DNA of 64,000 nucleotides from Acinetobacter lwoffii (lineage in GTDB: Bacteria; Pseudomonadota; Gammaproteobacteria; Pseudomonadales; Moraxellaceae), in contig NZ_JALJVC010000016.1 of assembly GCF_022967985.1 (NCBI RefSeq), positions 1 through 64,000 of the forward strand, given 5' to 3'. This document shows positions 27,392 to 42,203 of this stretch, in pieces; position 1 is the stretch's first letter; each line of letters starts with the position of its first letter. A program made the translations under genes and the position numbers. A model generated the notes under the pieces. The model had not been told where the DNA came from and made no database searches. It saw nothing but the letters and a program-made list of their open reading frames with translations.

Positions 27392-27752
27392 TGGTTCGCA
27401 GGTCTACTTTAGAATTAGGATTAAGATAGATCGGTTTATATTGAGTACTGATCGTGCTCATTTGAATAAAAGTTTCGCGTGGCTTAATCAGACCAAGATC
27501 TAAACGCGCATGTTCTTCGATGGCTTCAATACCATTCTTCAAATCATAAACTTCTGCCGCCAGAACGCGATTACGCTCTTTCAGCTCATCATTCAATTCC
27601 ATTTGTTGCTGGATTTTCTGGGTCAGTTGCTGATGATCATGATAACCACCTTCACCAAACCAGTATAAATATTGAAACCCTGCGATCAAAATGATCGCAA
27701 GGCCCAACAGTACTTTACTCGCAGTCGAGTCGAATACATTTAACATTGACAT
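27360..27752 (-). CDS. ftsB: Cell division protein FtsB
   Basis: FtsB forms a complex with FtsL and FtsQ at the divisome. The protein has one N-terminal membrane helix (about 13-32, KVLLGLAIILIAGFQYLYWF), then a coiled coil (about 42-75, QKIQQQMELNDELKERNRVL) and the conserved GIEAIEEHARLDLGLIKPRETF. At 130 residues it is longer than the E. coli protein, because of a proline- and threonine-containing tail after residue 100. It lies eight bases after eno and overlaps ispD. Confidence 0.92.
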   Translation of the reverse strand: MSMLNVFDSTASKVLLGLAIILIAGFQYLYWFGEGGYHDHQQLTQKIQQQMELNDELKERNRVLAAEVYDLKNGIEAIEEHARLDLGLIKPRETFIQMSTISTQYKPIYLNPNSKVDLRTNESAEAPTTP

Positions 27753-27759
27753 AAGTCGC

Positions 27760-29052
<1,293 letters not shown>

Positions 29053-29108
29053 CTATTCCTCAGTTGATTAATATGAGCTGCCTATACGGCAGCGCAAGAG
29101 TGATAAAC

Positions 29109-29966
<858 letters not shown>

Positions 29967-29998
29967 TTAAACTTCCCTAGTTGTGTCCTACGCACCGA

Positions 29999-31705
<1,707 letters not shown>

Positions 31706-31870
31706 CTAGAAAGCAAAGTCAATCCGCATCAATTCAAAGAACAATAAACAATTGACTATTCTAACAGCAATTCCTATAAAAAATTACAGTAAGTTCATAT
31801 GATTTCTATCTTGCATTTTGCTGCTATAATAGTGTATCCACTCCACACTTTTATGTTTGATGCAATGATG

Positions 31871-32287
31871 ATGAAGAAACTTTTAATCTCCACCCTAATC
31901 CTGACTGGCCTGACATTAACTGCGTGTGTAAAAAAAGAAGCACCAAAAGAAGAAGAGCAAGTAGAAGTTACTCCAGCATCTGAAATCTCGACTCCAGAAC
32001 CAACGCAATTTGAACCGCTTGAACCTGTAGAGCCAGCGGCAATTGAAGAGGAAGTAGCGCCAACGGTTGAAATTCAACGTGAGCAAACTGAAAACACCAC
32101 GACTGAAATCCGTCGTGAAATCAAAAAACCAGAAACTACTGAGCCGGCACCAGTGCCTGAAACCCGCGAAGAACCTGCGTCAAAGCCTGCTGAGACCACA
32201 CCTAAAACCAATTCAAATCCAGAAAACAAGTCTGAGGATGATGCGGTTGCTGACGCGATTGCCGCAGCGATGCCAGCACTTGACTAA
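31871..32287 (+). CDS. Acidic proline-rich lipoprotein
   Basis: The signal peptide MKKLLISTLILTGLTLTAC ends in a lipobox (LTAC), so the cysteine at residue 19 is probably acylated. The mature 120 residues are low in complexity: runs of E, P, T and K such as EEEQVEVTPASEI and KPETTEPAPVPETREEPAS. They are probably unfolded, perhaps spanning the periplasm. ATG 31868 is an alternative start one codon upstream. No clear ribosome binding site is visible. The function is unknown. Confidence 0.65.
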   Translation: MKKLLISTLILTGLTLTACVKKEAPKEEEQVEVTPASEISTPEPTQFEPLEPVEPAAIEEEVAPTVEIQREQTENTTTEIRREIKKPETTEPAPVPETREEPASKPAETTPKTNSNPENKSEDDAVADAIAAAMPALD

Positions 32288-32304
32288 TTACAGGATCATT
32301 CATC

Positions 32305-32334
32305 AAAAAACCCAGCAGATGCTGGGTTTTTTAT
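32305..32334. terminator. Bidirectional terminator
   Basis: The arms AAAAAACCCAGCA and TGCTGGGTTTTTT close a two-base loop. It lies between the converging lipoprotein gene and the YheT-like gene. Confidence 0.88.
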
Positions 32335-32343
32335 TGGAACTTT

Positions 32344-33456
32344 TTAAGCAGATACTGTTGCCGGTGCACGAGATAAGTGAATCAAATAGTCTGCCATTAG
32401 TCGGGTAGCCCAAGATTCGGTTTGCATCAAGCCCTGATAAAAGCCGCAATGACTGCCTTTTTTGGTGGTAATCACCATAATATTGGACATCGCCCGAATT
32501 TTTTCTTTATAAGGTTCTAAATTTCGGATGTGACAAACCGGATCATCCTCCGCATTTAAAATCATCAGCGGAATTTTGATACTTTCAAATACATAAATCG
32601 GATTGGTTGCCTGGGTATAACTGGCATAATCCGTAAATCCGGCCAGTTCAAAATAGAGTTTTTCAAATTCGGACAGATCTTTAACTTCTAATAACTGTTT
32701 CCAGCTTGGGCAGACCTGCCAGGTTTCCTGATAAGGATGAATAAAGCGCTTAATCAGTTTTTTGGCCATAACTTTACTGTAAAACGGATGCACATTGGCA
32801 AAACCAGTTTCAGTGTTATAGCCAGGACATAAAGCAAAAGCTGCTTTTAATGGGGTTTGTTCACCCTCTTCGCCCAGATAACGCACTAACAATCCCGTAC
32901 CCGCAGAAGAGCCAACCCCATAGAGATCGGACTGAGGAAATCTGTCCTGTATATACAAGAGTTGTTCACGCAAATCCTGAGTTGAACCAAACAGGTTCAT
33001 TTTAGGCACAGGCATGGGTAAATCTGCATGACCACGGCGTAAACACAATGCAACACGCCAACCCGTATATTTATGCAGATCACGAACCAGTTCACGCATT
33101 GATTCAGGAGAACCGGTTATCGTATGCAATAAAACAATGGTAGGGGTATTTGCAGGAAGATCCAGTCCATACCAGGCAATACCGGTAATTCCGCCATCTG
33201 ACATTTTCAGCTGTTCAAGCGCGTCATATTTCAGCTTAATGGTACGTTTTTTAATTAAATCGAAATACAGAATATGTGCGTGTGCATTGGCTAACCAAGG
33301 TGTAGGACGATATTTTTGTTGCAGCTGCGGTAAGCGCTCAATGAGTCCTGAAAATACACCATTCGGATTGTAATACAGGGTCGGCTCGTCTGCTCCACTG
33401 AAACGATCCAGATACTCACTGGAAAGCTGACCCAATTTTTTAAGCAACATTTTCAT
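32344..33456 (-). CDS. YheT-like alpha/beta hydrolase
   Basis: The 370-residue protein belongs to the AB-hydrolase group of YheT and eukaryotic ABHD1/3. The N-terminal TPWLANAHAHILYF corresponds to the family's 'ANAHLQT' motif. The nucleophile elbow is GVGSSAGTGLL near residue 172, the acid is in LNAEDDPVCH and the histidine in KGSHCGFYQG. Substrates of the family are lipids or esters and are poorly defined. It is monocistronic. Confidence 0.82.
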   Translation of the reverse strand: MKMLLKKLGQLSSEYLDRFSGADEPTLYYNPNGVFSGLIERLPQLQQKYRPTPWLANAHAHILYFDLIKKRTIKLKYDALEQLKMSDGGITGIAWYGLDLPANTPTIVLLHTITGSPESMRELVRDLHKYTGWRVALCLRRGHADLPMPVPKMNLFGSTQDLREQLLYIQDRFPQSDLYGVGSSAGTGLLVRYLGEEGEQTPLKAAFALCPGYNTETGFANVHPFYSKVMAKKLIKRFIHPYQETWQVCPSWKQLLEVKDLSEFEKLYFELAGFTDYASYTQATNPIYVFESIKIPLMILNAEDDPVCHIRNLEPYKEKIRAMSNIMVITTKKGSHCGFYQGLMQTESWATRLMADYLIHLSRAPATVSA

Positions 33457-33526
33457 CTGTCATCCCCCTCTAGTTGTACTAGCTGTGATTTACAAATTTC
33501 ATGCCGACTTGAATCAATAGTTCGAA

Positions 33527-33937
33527 TTAAGTTTTAGCTTGGAATGATTGCATCCGCTGGCCCATCTGTACAGCCAAGGCTTCAAGTCCGGACTTAGGTC
33601 GAATCATGACTTCAAAATCAATCATCTGCCCCTCTTCATTAAACTGAATCATGTCAACTCCCTTTAGTTTTTTATCGCCCACATTGGCAGAAAACTCAAG
33701 TACGACATTGTTACCATCTTCACTTATAAATTCACGGTGATAGGTGAATTTTTCAAAGACTTGAATGACATTGGTCAAAATAAAAAATACCACCTGTTTT
33801 CCAGGATAAGGCTGAAAAGCCACAGGCGAACGAAATACCACTTCTTCAGCAAGTAGTTCATTCAAGATCGACATATCACGGGTTTCCAGCATCTCATGCC
33901 AGCGTGCAATGGATTTTCTGGTATTTTCGATGGTCAT
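33527..33937 (-). CDS. NTF2-like (SnoaL-type) protein
   Basis: The 136-residue protein has the fold pattern of nuclear transport factor 2-like proteins: an N-terminal helix pair (SIARWHEMLETRDMSILNELL), then FRSPVAFQPYPGKQ and beta strands ending DMIQFNEEGQMIDFEVMIRP. Members bind small hydrophobic ligands or act as isomerase-like enzymes; nothing points to a specific activity. AAGGAATCC precedes its ATG. It stands alone. Confidence 0.75.
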   Translation of the reverse strand: MTIENTRKSIARWHEMLETRDMSILNELLAEEVVFRSPVAFQPYPGKQVVFFILTNVIQVFEKFTYHREFISEDGNNVVLEFSANVGDKKLKGVDMIQFNEEGQMIDFEVMIRPKSGLEALAVQMGQRMQSFQAKT

Positions 33938-33999
33938 TTTGGATTCCTTCTTTTTTGATATTTTTTAATAAAAGCTTAAATACTTCTTTCTTTTAATTG

Positions 34000-34102
34000 A
34001 AAGAATTCCCCCTTTTATTAAAGGTGAGAAGTACTGCTTCGCAAGGGGGGATTCTTTCTTACAAATCCTCTCCCTAACCCTCTCCTTTAATAAAGGAGAG
34101 GG
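34000..34102. repeat. Two nested intergenic inverted repeats
   Basis: The first repeat has arms AAAGAATTCCCCCTT and AAGGGGGGATTCTTT around a 30-base centre. The second, at about 34067-34102, has CTCTCCTTTA and TAAAGGAGAG. They resemble the pyrimidine/purine-rich intergenic repeats I associate with Acinetobacter chromosomes. They may also act as terminator for fadH. Confidence 0.5.
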
Positions 34103-34124
34103 GAAAAAGCAGGTTTTAATATTT

Positions 34125-36209
<2,085 letters not shown>

Positions 36210-36227
36210 TCAATCTTTCCAGTTTAA

Positions 36228-36284
36228 TGCAACTTGTTGCACTAATTTATATGCCAGAATTGATTTTTATGCAACATGTTGCAT
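36228..36284. promoter_or_regulatory. Two palindromic operators, shared fadH/padR promoter
   Basis: Site 1 at 36228-36241 is TGCAAC-TT-GTTGCA. Site 2 at 36269-36284 is the perfect 16-mer ATGCAACATGTTGCAT. Centres are 42 bp apart, four helical turns. For padR, TTGATT (36260-36265) and CATAAT (36282-36287) frame site 2. For fadH on the minus strand, TTGCAT lies in site 2, TATAAA (36246-36251) follows 17 bases later, and transcription would begin inside site 1. Confidence 0.72.
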
Positions 36285-36315
36285 AATAATCCCGAGTCAC
36301 TTTTTTGAGACGTTT

Positions 36316-36864
36316 ATGTCTTTAGCGCATGTTTTATTGACCAGCCTGATTGAAAAACCTAGCACCGGAATCGAACTGGCTCGCCGTTTTGACCGTTCCA
36401 TGGGCTTCTTCTGGAATGCCACTCATCAGCAGATTTATCGCGAGCTGAATGCCATGCTGCAAAAAGGCTGGATTTCGACGATAGAAGAGGAAGACTCGAA
36501 TAGCCGCAAAAAAACTTATCAGGTAAAACGTCTGGGCCGGGAAGAACTGGCCAACTGGATGCTACAACAAAGCCCACCGGCACAACTGCGCGAAGAACTA
36601 ATGGTACGTCTGCGTGCCGAAGCCCAACTTGGTGGCAATAACACCTTGGCAGAACTGGAACGCCATCTGGAACTGCATAAAGAAAAACTGAAAACCTATC
36701 AGCAGATTTTTGCCAAAGACTTTGCTCAAGCGGACAAAACTGACCGTACCTTATATATTCATAAAATGATTCTGCAACTGGGAATTGATCAGGAACTGGG
36801 TTGGATTTCCTGGCTGGAACAGGTTATTCCGCGACTGCAACAATTTGACGCACAACAATTATAA
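36316..36864 (+). CDS. PadR family transcriptional regulator
   Basis: I chose ATG 36316 (MSLAHVLLTSLIEKPSTGIELA), which gives 182 residues and the full winged helix. The open frame runs further upstream across the operators but reads as non-coding. The N-terminal domain contains FDRSMGFFWNATHQQIYRELNAML and the wing with KKTYQVKRLG. The C-terminal half is a helical dimerisation domain (AELERHLELHKEKLKTYQQIF). PadR proteins usually repress neighbouring genes until a small phenolic or lipophilic ligand binds. It is predicted to bind the palindromes at 36228-36284 and control itself and fadH. Confidence 0.88.
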   Translation: MSLAHVLLTSLIEKPSTGIELARRFDRSMGFFWNATHQQIYRELNAMLQKGWISTIEEEDSNSRKKTYQVKRLGREELANWMLQQSPPAQLREELMVRLRAEAQLGGNNTLAELERHLELHKEKLKTYQQIFAKDFAQADKTDRTLYIHKMILQLGIDQELGWISWLEQVIPRLQQFDAQQL

Positions 36865-36878
36865 ATACGGAGACACAC

Positions 36879-37811
36879 ATGCCCTTTTATCGCATGCCCG
36901 ATGGTGAACAGCTGTTTGTACGCGAATACGGTCGGGGACAGCCGGTACTGGTACTCTCTGGACTTGGCATGCTGAGCTGGCAATGGAAAGCTTTTCTCTA
37001 TCCGCATCAGAAAAATTTCCGTTTCATTATTCCAGAATGGCGCGGCTTTGGGGCTTCCAGTCGCTGTAAAATTCCGCCAGATAGGGATGCGATTTCCAGT
37101 CACTGGTTGGATATTCAGTCGGTAATTCAACAGCTCAATTTAGATAAATTCATTGTGCTTGCTTACTCTATGGGCGCAACCACAGCAATGCACGGCATAC
37201 ATTATGGCAACTTTTCCAGTCAGATTTCTGCTTATTTACATATCGATCAAACACCTAAAATTCCGGTCGATGATGCTTGGGCTTTTGGACTTTTTGGTCC
37301 ACGTCATCAGGAATTTATCGACATCCTGCAGCAGCTCTCTGCCCTACTTGCACAATACCAGCAAGTTGAATTGATCCGCGATCTCGACATTTCGGTACGT
37401 AAACAAATCGCTGCCCTATGGCTAAAGTTTATTCAGCTACAAAATGAACAAAAATATAGTCTGAAAGCTTTCGCATTTATCCTAAATCAACCTCGCCTGC
37501 AAAGCCTGTTATTACCTTCCAGCCGGGTGGATTATATGGCGTGGTATATCAATAATTATTTATATCATCGTGAAGATTACCGCGAGGCTCTAGCTCAGCT
37601 TAGCTGTCCGGTGACCTTCTTTAGCGGTGTACAATCCAAGTTGTATCCTTTTGAAGGTCAGCGCCTGATTGCAGAAAGCCTGCCTCATGCCAAACAGATA
37701 ATTTTCAGCAAGTCTGGCCATACGCCTTTACTGACTGAACCGCTAAAATTTTCCCGAGAACTTGGCATCTTCTTGAAAGAAAATTCGCAATCTAGCGGTT
37801 CAGCTACCTAA
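36879..37811 (+). CDS. Alpha/beta hydrolase
   Basis: The 310-residue protein has a standard alpha/beta hydrolase fold: the oxyanion part VLSGLGMLSWQW, the nucleophile in LAYSMGATTAM near residue 97, and the histidine in KSGHTPLLTEP near residue 290. A likely acid is in the strand before FEGQRLI or in FFSGVQSKLYP, where no aspartate is clear. It is an esterase or lyase of unknown substrate. It starts 14 bases after padR (CGGAGACACAC precedes its ATG) and is followed by the sirtuin gene. Confidence 0.78.
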   Translation: MPFYRMPDGEQLFVREYGRGQPVLVLSGLGMLSWQWKAFLYPHQKNFRFIIPEWRGFGASSRCKIPPDRDAISSHWLDIQSVIQQLNLDKFIVLAYSMGATTAMHGIHYGNFSSQISAYLHIDQTPKIPVDDAWAFGLFGPRHQEFIDILQQLSALLAQYQQVELIRDLDISVRKQIAALWLKFIQLQNEQKYSLKAFAFILNQPRLQSLLLPSSRVDYMAWYINNYLYHREDYREALAQLSCPVTFFSGVQSKLYPFEGQRLIAESLPHAKQIIFSKSGHTPLLTEPLKFSRELGIFLKENSQSSGSAT

Positions 37812-37830
37812 AGATTCAGGAGACAGAATA

Positions 37831-38535
37831 ATGAAAAAGCTGGTGGTCTTTTCCGGTGCAGGCATGAGCGCCGAAAGTGGCATTAATACTTTTCGTGACA
37901 GTGATGGACTTTGGGAACAGCATCGTATAGAAGAAGTCGCCACACCCGAAGCCTGGGCCAAAAACCCACAACTGGTACAACGCTTTTATAATGCCCGCCG
38001 TAAAAACATTCTGGAAGCACAGCCAAATGCAGCCCATCAGCTGATCGCCAATCTTGAAGATAACTTTGATGTGCATGTAATCACCCAGAATATTGATGAC
38101 TTGCATGAACGTGCCGGCAGCTCCAAGGTGATCCATTTACATGGCAATATTCGCCTGGCCAAAAGCTCAGGCCCCGATGCACAAAGCACAACCGAGTTTT
38201 ATCCAATTGAAGGCTCTGAATTAGATTTAAATCAACACTTTTGTAAGGCAGGCTATCCGCTGCGTCCTCATGTGGTCTGGTTTGGCGAAGCCGTACCCGC
38301 GTATGAAGAAGCTCAAGACTGTGTACAGGATGCCGATATTTTCGTGGTGATTGGCACCAGCCTTCAAGTTTATCCAGTTGCCGGGTTAATTCATGAGATT
38401 CCTGCGAAATGTCCGGCCTATTACATCGACCCGAAAGCCGAGCAGCAGCATTTGCCTGCACAGTTTTACAAAATCCCCCAAAACGCGACCGATGGCATGC
38501 AAACACTGCTAGGTTTACTGAAATCCGGGAATTAA
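37831..38535 (+). CDS. cobB: Sir2-type NAD-dependent deacylase, zinc-less type
   Basis: The 234-residue protein has GAGMSAESGINTFR, TQNIDDLHERAG and the catalytic histidine in HLHGN (H104). Y53 and R56 (FYNARRK) match the pair that lets class III sirtuins remove succinyl groups. The zinc-ribbon cysteines are missing: between residues 107 and 150 only C138 remains, within FCKAGYPLRPHVVWFGEAVP. This matches the zinc-less sirtuin type I associate with Bacteroidetes. It follows the hydrolase by 19 bases in the padR operon. Deacylase activity is inferred. Confidence 0.85.
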   Translation: MKKLVVFSGAGMSAESGINTFRDSDGLWEQHRIEEVATPEAWAKNPQLVQRFYNARRKNILEAQPNAAHQLIANLEDNFDVHVITQNIDDLHERAGSSKVIHLHGNIRLAKSSGPDAQSTTEFYPIEGSELDLNQHFCKAGYPLRPHVVWFGEAVPAYEEAQDCVQDADIFVVIGTSLQVYPVAGLIHEIPAKCPAYYIDPKAEQQHLPAQFYKIPQNATDGMQTLLGLLKSGN

Positions 38536-38559
38536 ATTTTTTTTATATGCTGCATTCTC

Positions 38560-38582
38560 TGATTGACAGTATGCAACAATCA
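38560..38582 (+). promoter_or_regulatory. Palindrome before LysR gene
   Basis: TGATTG, eleven bases, then CAATCA. This is the T-N11-A form of LysR-type operators and lies 40 bases before the LysR gene. Autoregulation is inferred. Confidence 0.5.
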
Positions 38583-38622
38583 ATTTTTAATCAGCTTATC
38601 GTTGCAAGGATGGAATTAAACC

Positions 38623-39522
38623 ATGCTGTCTGATCTGGATGACTTTTACTGTTTCGCTCAGGTGGTGGAACATGGCGGCTTTAGTGCAGCCGAACGTGCG
38701 ACCGATATTCCCAAATCCAAACTCAGCCGTCGGGTGTTTAATCTGGAAGAGCGTCTGGGTGTACGTCTGATTCAGCGCAGTTCTCGTCATTTTGCCGTCA
38801 CCGATATCGGCATGAATATTTACCGGCATGCCCAAGTTATGCTGAGTGCTGCACAGGCGGCGCATGATCTGGTGGACCACCTGAGTACCGAACCGCGCGG
38901 AACTATTAAAGTCAGCTTGCCCGTCTCTATTGCCCAAAACGAACTGGCAAAAATTCTGCCGGATTTTTTGAAAAAATATCCTGAAATTAAAGTCCAGATG
39001 ATGATCACCAATCGACGGGTCGATATTATCAATGAAGGCTTTGATCTGGCCTTACGTGTCCGTTCCAGCCTGGATGATGATCCGAATCTGGTGATTCGCC
39101 AGTTTGAAAAAATTGAGCAGCACTTATTCGCCAGTCAGGGTTATTTAAACGAATTTGGTGAACTGAAAAACCCTGAGCAACTGGCTGAGCATAAAATCCT
39201 GAGTATGGCCGAAGACCATACCGAACAGTTTCTGACCTTACAAAATGAACAGCAGGAACAGAAAAAAATCCGTGTCAGTCCCACCGTCATGGGTTCTGAC
39301 CTAAATATGCTGGCACAACTGGCCGCGTCAGGCTCAGGCGTCACTTTGTTGCCAGATAACGTGGTCGAGCAGTACGTGGCAAGTGGTGAACTGGTTCGGG
39401 TGCTTCCTGACTGGAAAGCACCACATGGTATTTTCCATGTGGTTTATCCTTCACGTCGCGGCTTATTGCCCGCAGTCCGGGTCTTTATTGATTATCTGGT
39501 TGCTGAATTAAATCAGCGCTAA
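38623..39522 (+). CDS. LysR family transcriptional regulator
   Basis: The 299-residue protein has the N-terminal winged helix (about 1-60: YCFAQVVEHGGFSAAERATDI, then KSKLSRRVFNLEERLGVRLIQR) and a periplasmic-binding-protein-like sensor domain (about 90-295). The closest-looking group is the one that senses aromatic or quinone compounds (TEPRGTIKVSLPVSIAQ), but the effector is unknown. GGATGG precedes the ATG. It follows the sirtuin gene by 87 bases with a palindrome between, so it may be expressed alone. Confidence 0.9.
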   Translation: MLSDLDDFYCFAQVVEHGGFSAAERATDIPKSKLSRRVFNLEERLGVRLIQRSSRHFAVTDIGMNIYRHAQVMLSAAQAAHDLVDHLSTEPRGTIKVSLPVSIAQNELAKILPDFLKKYPEIKVQMMITNRRVDIINEGFDLALRVRSSLDDDPNLVIRQFEKIEQHLFASQGYLNEFGELKNPEQLAEHKILSMAEDHTEQFLTLQNEQQEQKKIRVSPTVMGSDLNMLAQLAASGSGVTLLPDNVVEQYVASGELVRVLPDWKAPHGIFHVVYPSRRGLLPAVRVFIDYLVAELNQR

Positions 39523-39549
39523 GTGAAGTACTTTTGAGAAAAACTGGAC

Positions 39550-39584
39550 AAAAAAATAGCTCATTCTTGGGGAAAAATGAGCTA
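39550..39584 (-). terminator. Likely map terminator
   Basis: TAGCTCATT and AATGAGCTA flank a ten-base loop. Read on the minus strand, a run of seven T follows. It lies about 190 bases past the map stop. Nothing else is seen in the 39523-39771 gap. Confidence 0.5.
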
Positions 39585-39771
39585 GAGAAACTTTCACTAC
39601 AGCATAGTGAGCGAAAAAAAGGGAACCTATGTATCTGACTCTTAGTTTAATCAGATATAAAATCCTAAACCACTGTTTAATGTAGTGTTTTGTATGTTTT
39701 CGTCAGCAAGAACGAGTGAGTTGTAATTTATGTAAGTGGATTATCTTAATAAAGATCATTCAATCAATATT

Positions 39772-40566
39772 TTAAATTTCCGGATACTCACCTGTGCCTT
39801 CAGGCCAAGGCGACAAGACTTCAAACCCGGTTTCAGTCACATAAACCATATGTTCCCATTGGGCAGACCAGGATTTATCCGTGGTGACCACAGTCCAGCC
39901 ATCTTTCAGCTCTTTGACGCGAGCTTTGCCCATATTCACCATTGGCTCAATAGTAAACACCATTCCCGGAACCAATTTAATGCCCTGACCTGGCTGACCA
40001 TAATGCAGAATGTTTGGCTGTTCGTGATAGACCTTGCCGATGCCATGACCGCAATATTCACGCACAATGGAATAGCCTTCACGTTGTGCAACAGTTTGAA
40101 TCGCATAACCAATATCACCCAAGGTCGCGCCCGGCTTCACCGCATGAATCCCGGCCACCATGGCTTCATAAGTGGTATTGACCAGTCGCTTGGCTTCTGG
40201 AGATGGAGTTCCAACATAGTACATCCGGCTGGTATCACCGAAATAACCGTCTTTAATAATGGCAACATCAATATTGATAATATCGCCATCTTGCAGAACG
40301 AGTTTCGATGATGGAATGCCGTGACAAACCACTTCATTCGGTGAAATACAGGTGGTTTTAGTATAGCCATAATAGCCAATATTGGCTGGCGTCACCTTTA
40401 ATGTATTTACAATAAAATCCTGACAGAGATCATCCAGATATTCAGTCGTGACACCTGGCTTGACATGCTCCCCGATCATCGCTAAAACCTCTGCAGCCAA
40501 ACGCCCAGATATCCGCAATTTTTCAACATCTTGCTCAGTTTTAAGACTAATCGCTGGAGCGCGCAT
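39772..40566 (-). CDS. map: Methionine aminopeptidase
   Basis: Map removes the initiator methionine from nascent proteins. I chose ATG 40566 (MRAPAISLKTEQDVEKLR) because GTGAGG stands before it and the resulting 264 residues match the family; the 43 extra upstream residues do not. Metal ligands are in NIDVAIIKDGYFGDTSRM (two aspartates), in GHGIGKVYHEQP (histidine), and in FTIEPMVN and WEHMVYV (two glutamates). It is monocistronic. Confidence 0.95.
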   Translation of the reverse strand: MRAPAISLKTEQDVEKLRISGRLAAEVLAMIGEHVKPGVTTEYLDDLCQDFIVNTLKVTPANIGYYGYTKTTCISPNEVVCHGIPSSKLVLQDGDIINIDVAIIKDGYFGDTSRMYYVGTPSPEAKRLVNTTYEAMVAGIHAVKPGATLGDIGYAIQTVAQREGYSIVREYCGHGIGKVYHEQPNILHYGQPGQGIKLVPGMVFTIEPMVNMGKARVKELKDGWTVVTTDKSWSAQWEHMVYVTETGFEVLSPWPEGTGEYPEI

Positions 40567-40916
40567 ATACCTATCCTCACTATGAATCCCTGAATTATAA
40601 TCCCTTTTTTGCGAAATATGTGGCAGTTGTTGAGTTTCGGCACAGCAATTTTCCTTGAAATAGGAATTTTCACTGCTGTTTATTTGTACAAACAATAACT
40701 GACATATTTTGATATCAAGTGCAGATATTTTTTGAGCTTGTAAGGAAAAATATATTTTTCAGCGAATTATCAAACATATATTTCTACCAAGATTTGAATG
40801 ACCGGTTATGTGATCCGCAAACTCACTAGAATCAAGGCTTCCAGCCTTAAAATAAACTCCAAAAAATTGGACATATACACTAAAATCGCTTTCTTTTGTT
40901 CTATTGATCTCCCTTT

Positions 40917-42203
40917 ATGACAAGTCTGCGTACTCGGGATATTGTCGCCCTAGGTTTTATGACCTTTGCACTGTTTATTGGTGCGGGCAACATTATCTTC
41001 CCACCGATTGTGGCTCAACAAGCCGGTGAACACGTATGGCTCGCTGCTTTAGGTTTCCTTATTACAGCAGTCGGCTTACCCGTGATTACCATTATTGCGT
41101 TGTCTCGCGTTGAAGGCTCCATTCAGGCACTAAGCTCGCCTCTGGGCAAAGCAGCCAGTATTTTGCTGACTGTAATCTGTTACTTAGCTGTTGGTCCTTT
41201 ATTTGCGACGCCACGTACCGCAACCGTTTCTTATGAAATCGGTTTTTCATCTTACTTTGGCAATGAATCTGGCAGTCTGCTCATTTACAGCATCATCTAT
41301 TTTGCTGTGGTGACCATCGTGTCCTTATATCCAAACAAGATTCTGGATACTGTCGGCTATTTCCTGTCGCCACTTAAAATTATTTCTTTGATAATTTTGG
41401 GTGTAGCAGCCGTGATGATTCCTGCCAGTAATCCGCCTACAGCGATCGATAATTACGTTACCAGTCCAGTGACTGAAGGCATCGTGAATGGTTATTTAAC
41501 CATGGATACTTTAGGCGCTTTAGTTTTCGGTATTGTGATTGTCAAAGCCATTACTTCACGTGGCGTAACCGATAAAAAACTGATTACCAAATATGCGGTC
41601 AATGCCGGCATTATCTCTGGTATTGGTTTAACTCTGGTGTATTTAAGTCTGTTTAAACTTGGACTGGGTAGCCATGAGATTGCCCCCAATGCAGCCAATG
41701 GTGCCATTATCCTGCATGCATATGTACAACATGCTTTTGGCGATATGGGTGCTTACTTCCTGTCTGGCATGATTTTTATTGCCTGTATGGTGACTGCAAT
41801 TGGTCTGACCTGTGCCTGCGCTGAGTATTTCTCCAGCTTGACCAAGATTCCGTACAAGATTTTTGTATTCATTCTAGTGGGCTTCTCACTGGTGATTTCA
41901 AATTTGGGTTTAACCAAACTGATTGCTGTTTCGGTTCCAGTCTTGAGCGCGATTTATCCACCTGCAATTAGCGTCATTATGCTGAGCTTCTGTGCAAGCT
42001 TCTTCAAGAAACCAGCTCATGTGATTGCACCAGCGACCTTGGTAGCCTTTATCTTTGGTATTTTTGACGGATTAAAAGTCGCTGGCTTTGAATTGCCTGC
42101 ATTACTGCAAAACTTACCTCTATCAGAACAGAGTCTGGCCTGGTTTATCCCGTCCATGATTGTATTGCTGATTACAGCTGTGATTGACCGTATTAGAAAC
42201 TAA
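40917..42203 (+). CDS. brnQ: Branched-chain amino acid carrier BrnQ
   Basis: The 428-residue protein has about twelve membrane helices. The N-terminal FALFIGAGNIIFPPIVAQQAGEH region and GPLFATPRTATVSYEIG are the signature of the LIVCS family, sodium-coupled carriers for leucine, isoleucine and valine in the inner membrane. It stands alone. A short stem (AAGGCT and AGCCTT, around 40844-40858) lies about 60 bases upstream. Confidence 0.93.
   Translation: MTSLRTRDIVALGFMTFALFIGAGNIIFPPIVAQQAGEHVWLAALGFLITAVGLPVITIIALSRVEGSIQALSSPLGKAASILLTVICYLAVGPLFATPRTATVSYEIGFSSYFGNESGSLLIYSIIYFAVVTIVSLYPNKILDTVGYFLSPLKIISLIILGVAAVMIPASNPPTAIDNYVTSPVTEGIVNGYLTMDTLGALVFGIVIVKAITSRGVTDKKLITKYAVNAGIISGIGLTLVYLSLFKLGLGSHEIAPNAANGAIILHAYVQHAFGDMGAYFLSGMIFIACMVTAIGLTCACAEYFSSLTKIPYKIFVFILVGFSLVISNLGLTKLIAVSVPVLSAIYPPAISVIMLSFCASFFKKPAHVIAPATLVAFIFGIFDGLKVAGFELPALLQNLPLSEQSLAWFIPSMIVLLITAVIDRIRN

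Noticed and set aside
40566..40695. 43-residue N-terminal extension of methionine aminopeptidase
   Set aside because: The extension does not match the family, and a good ribosome binding site stands before ATG 40566.
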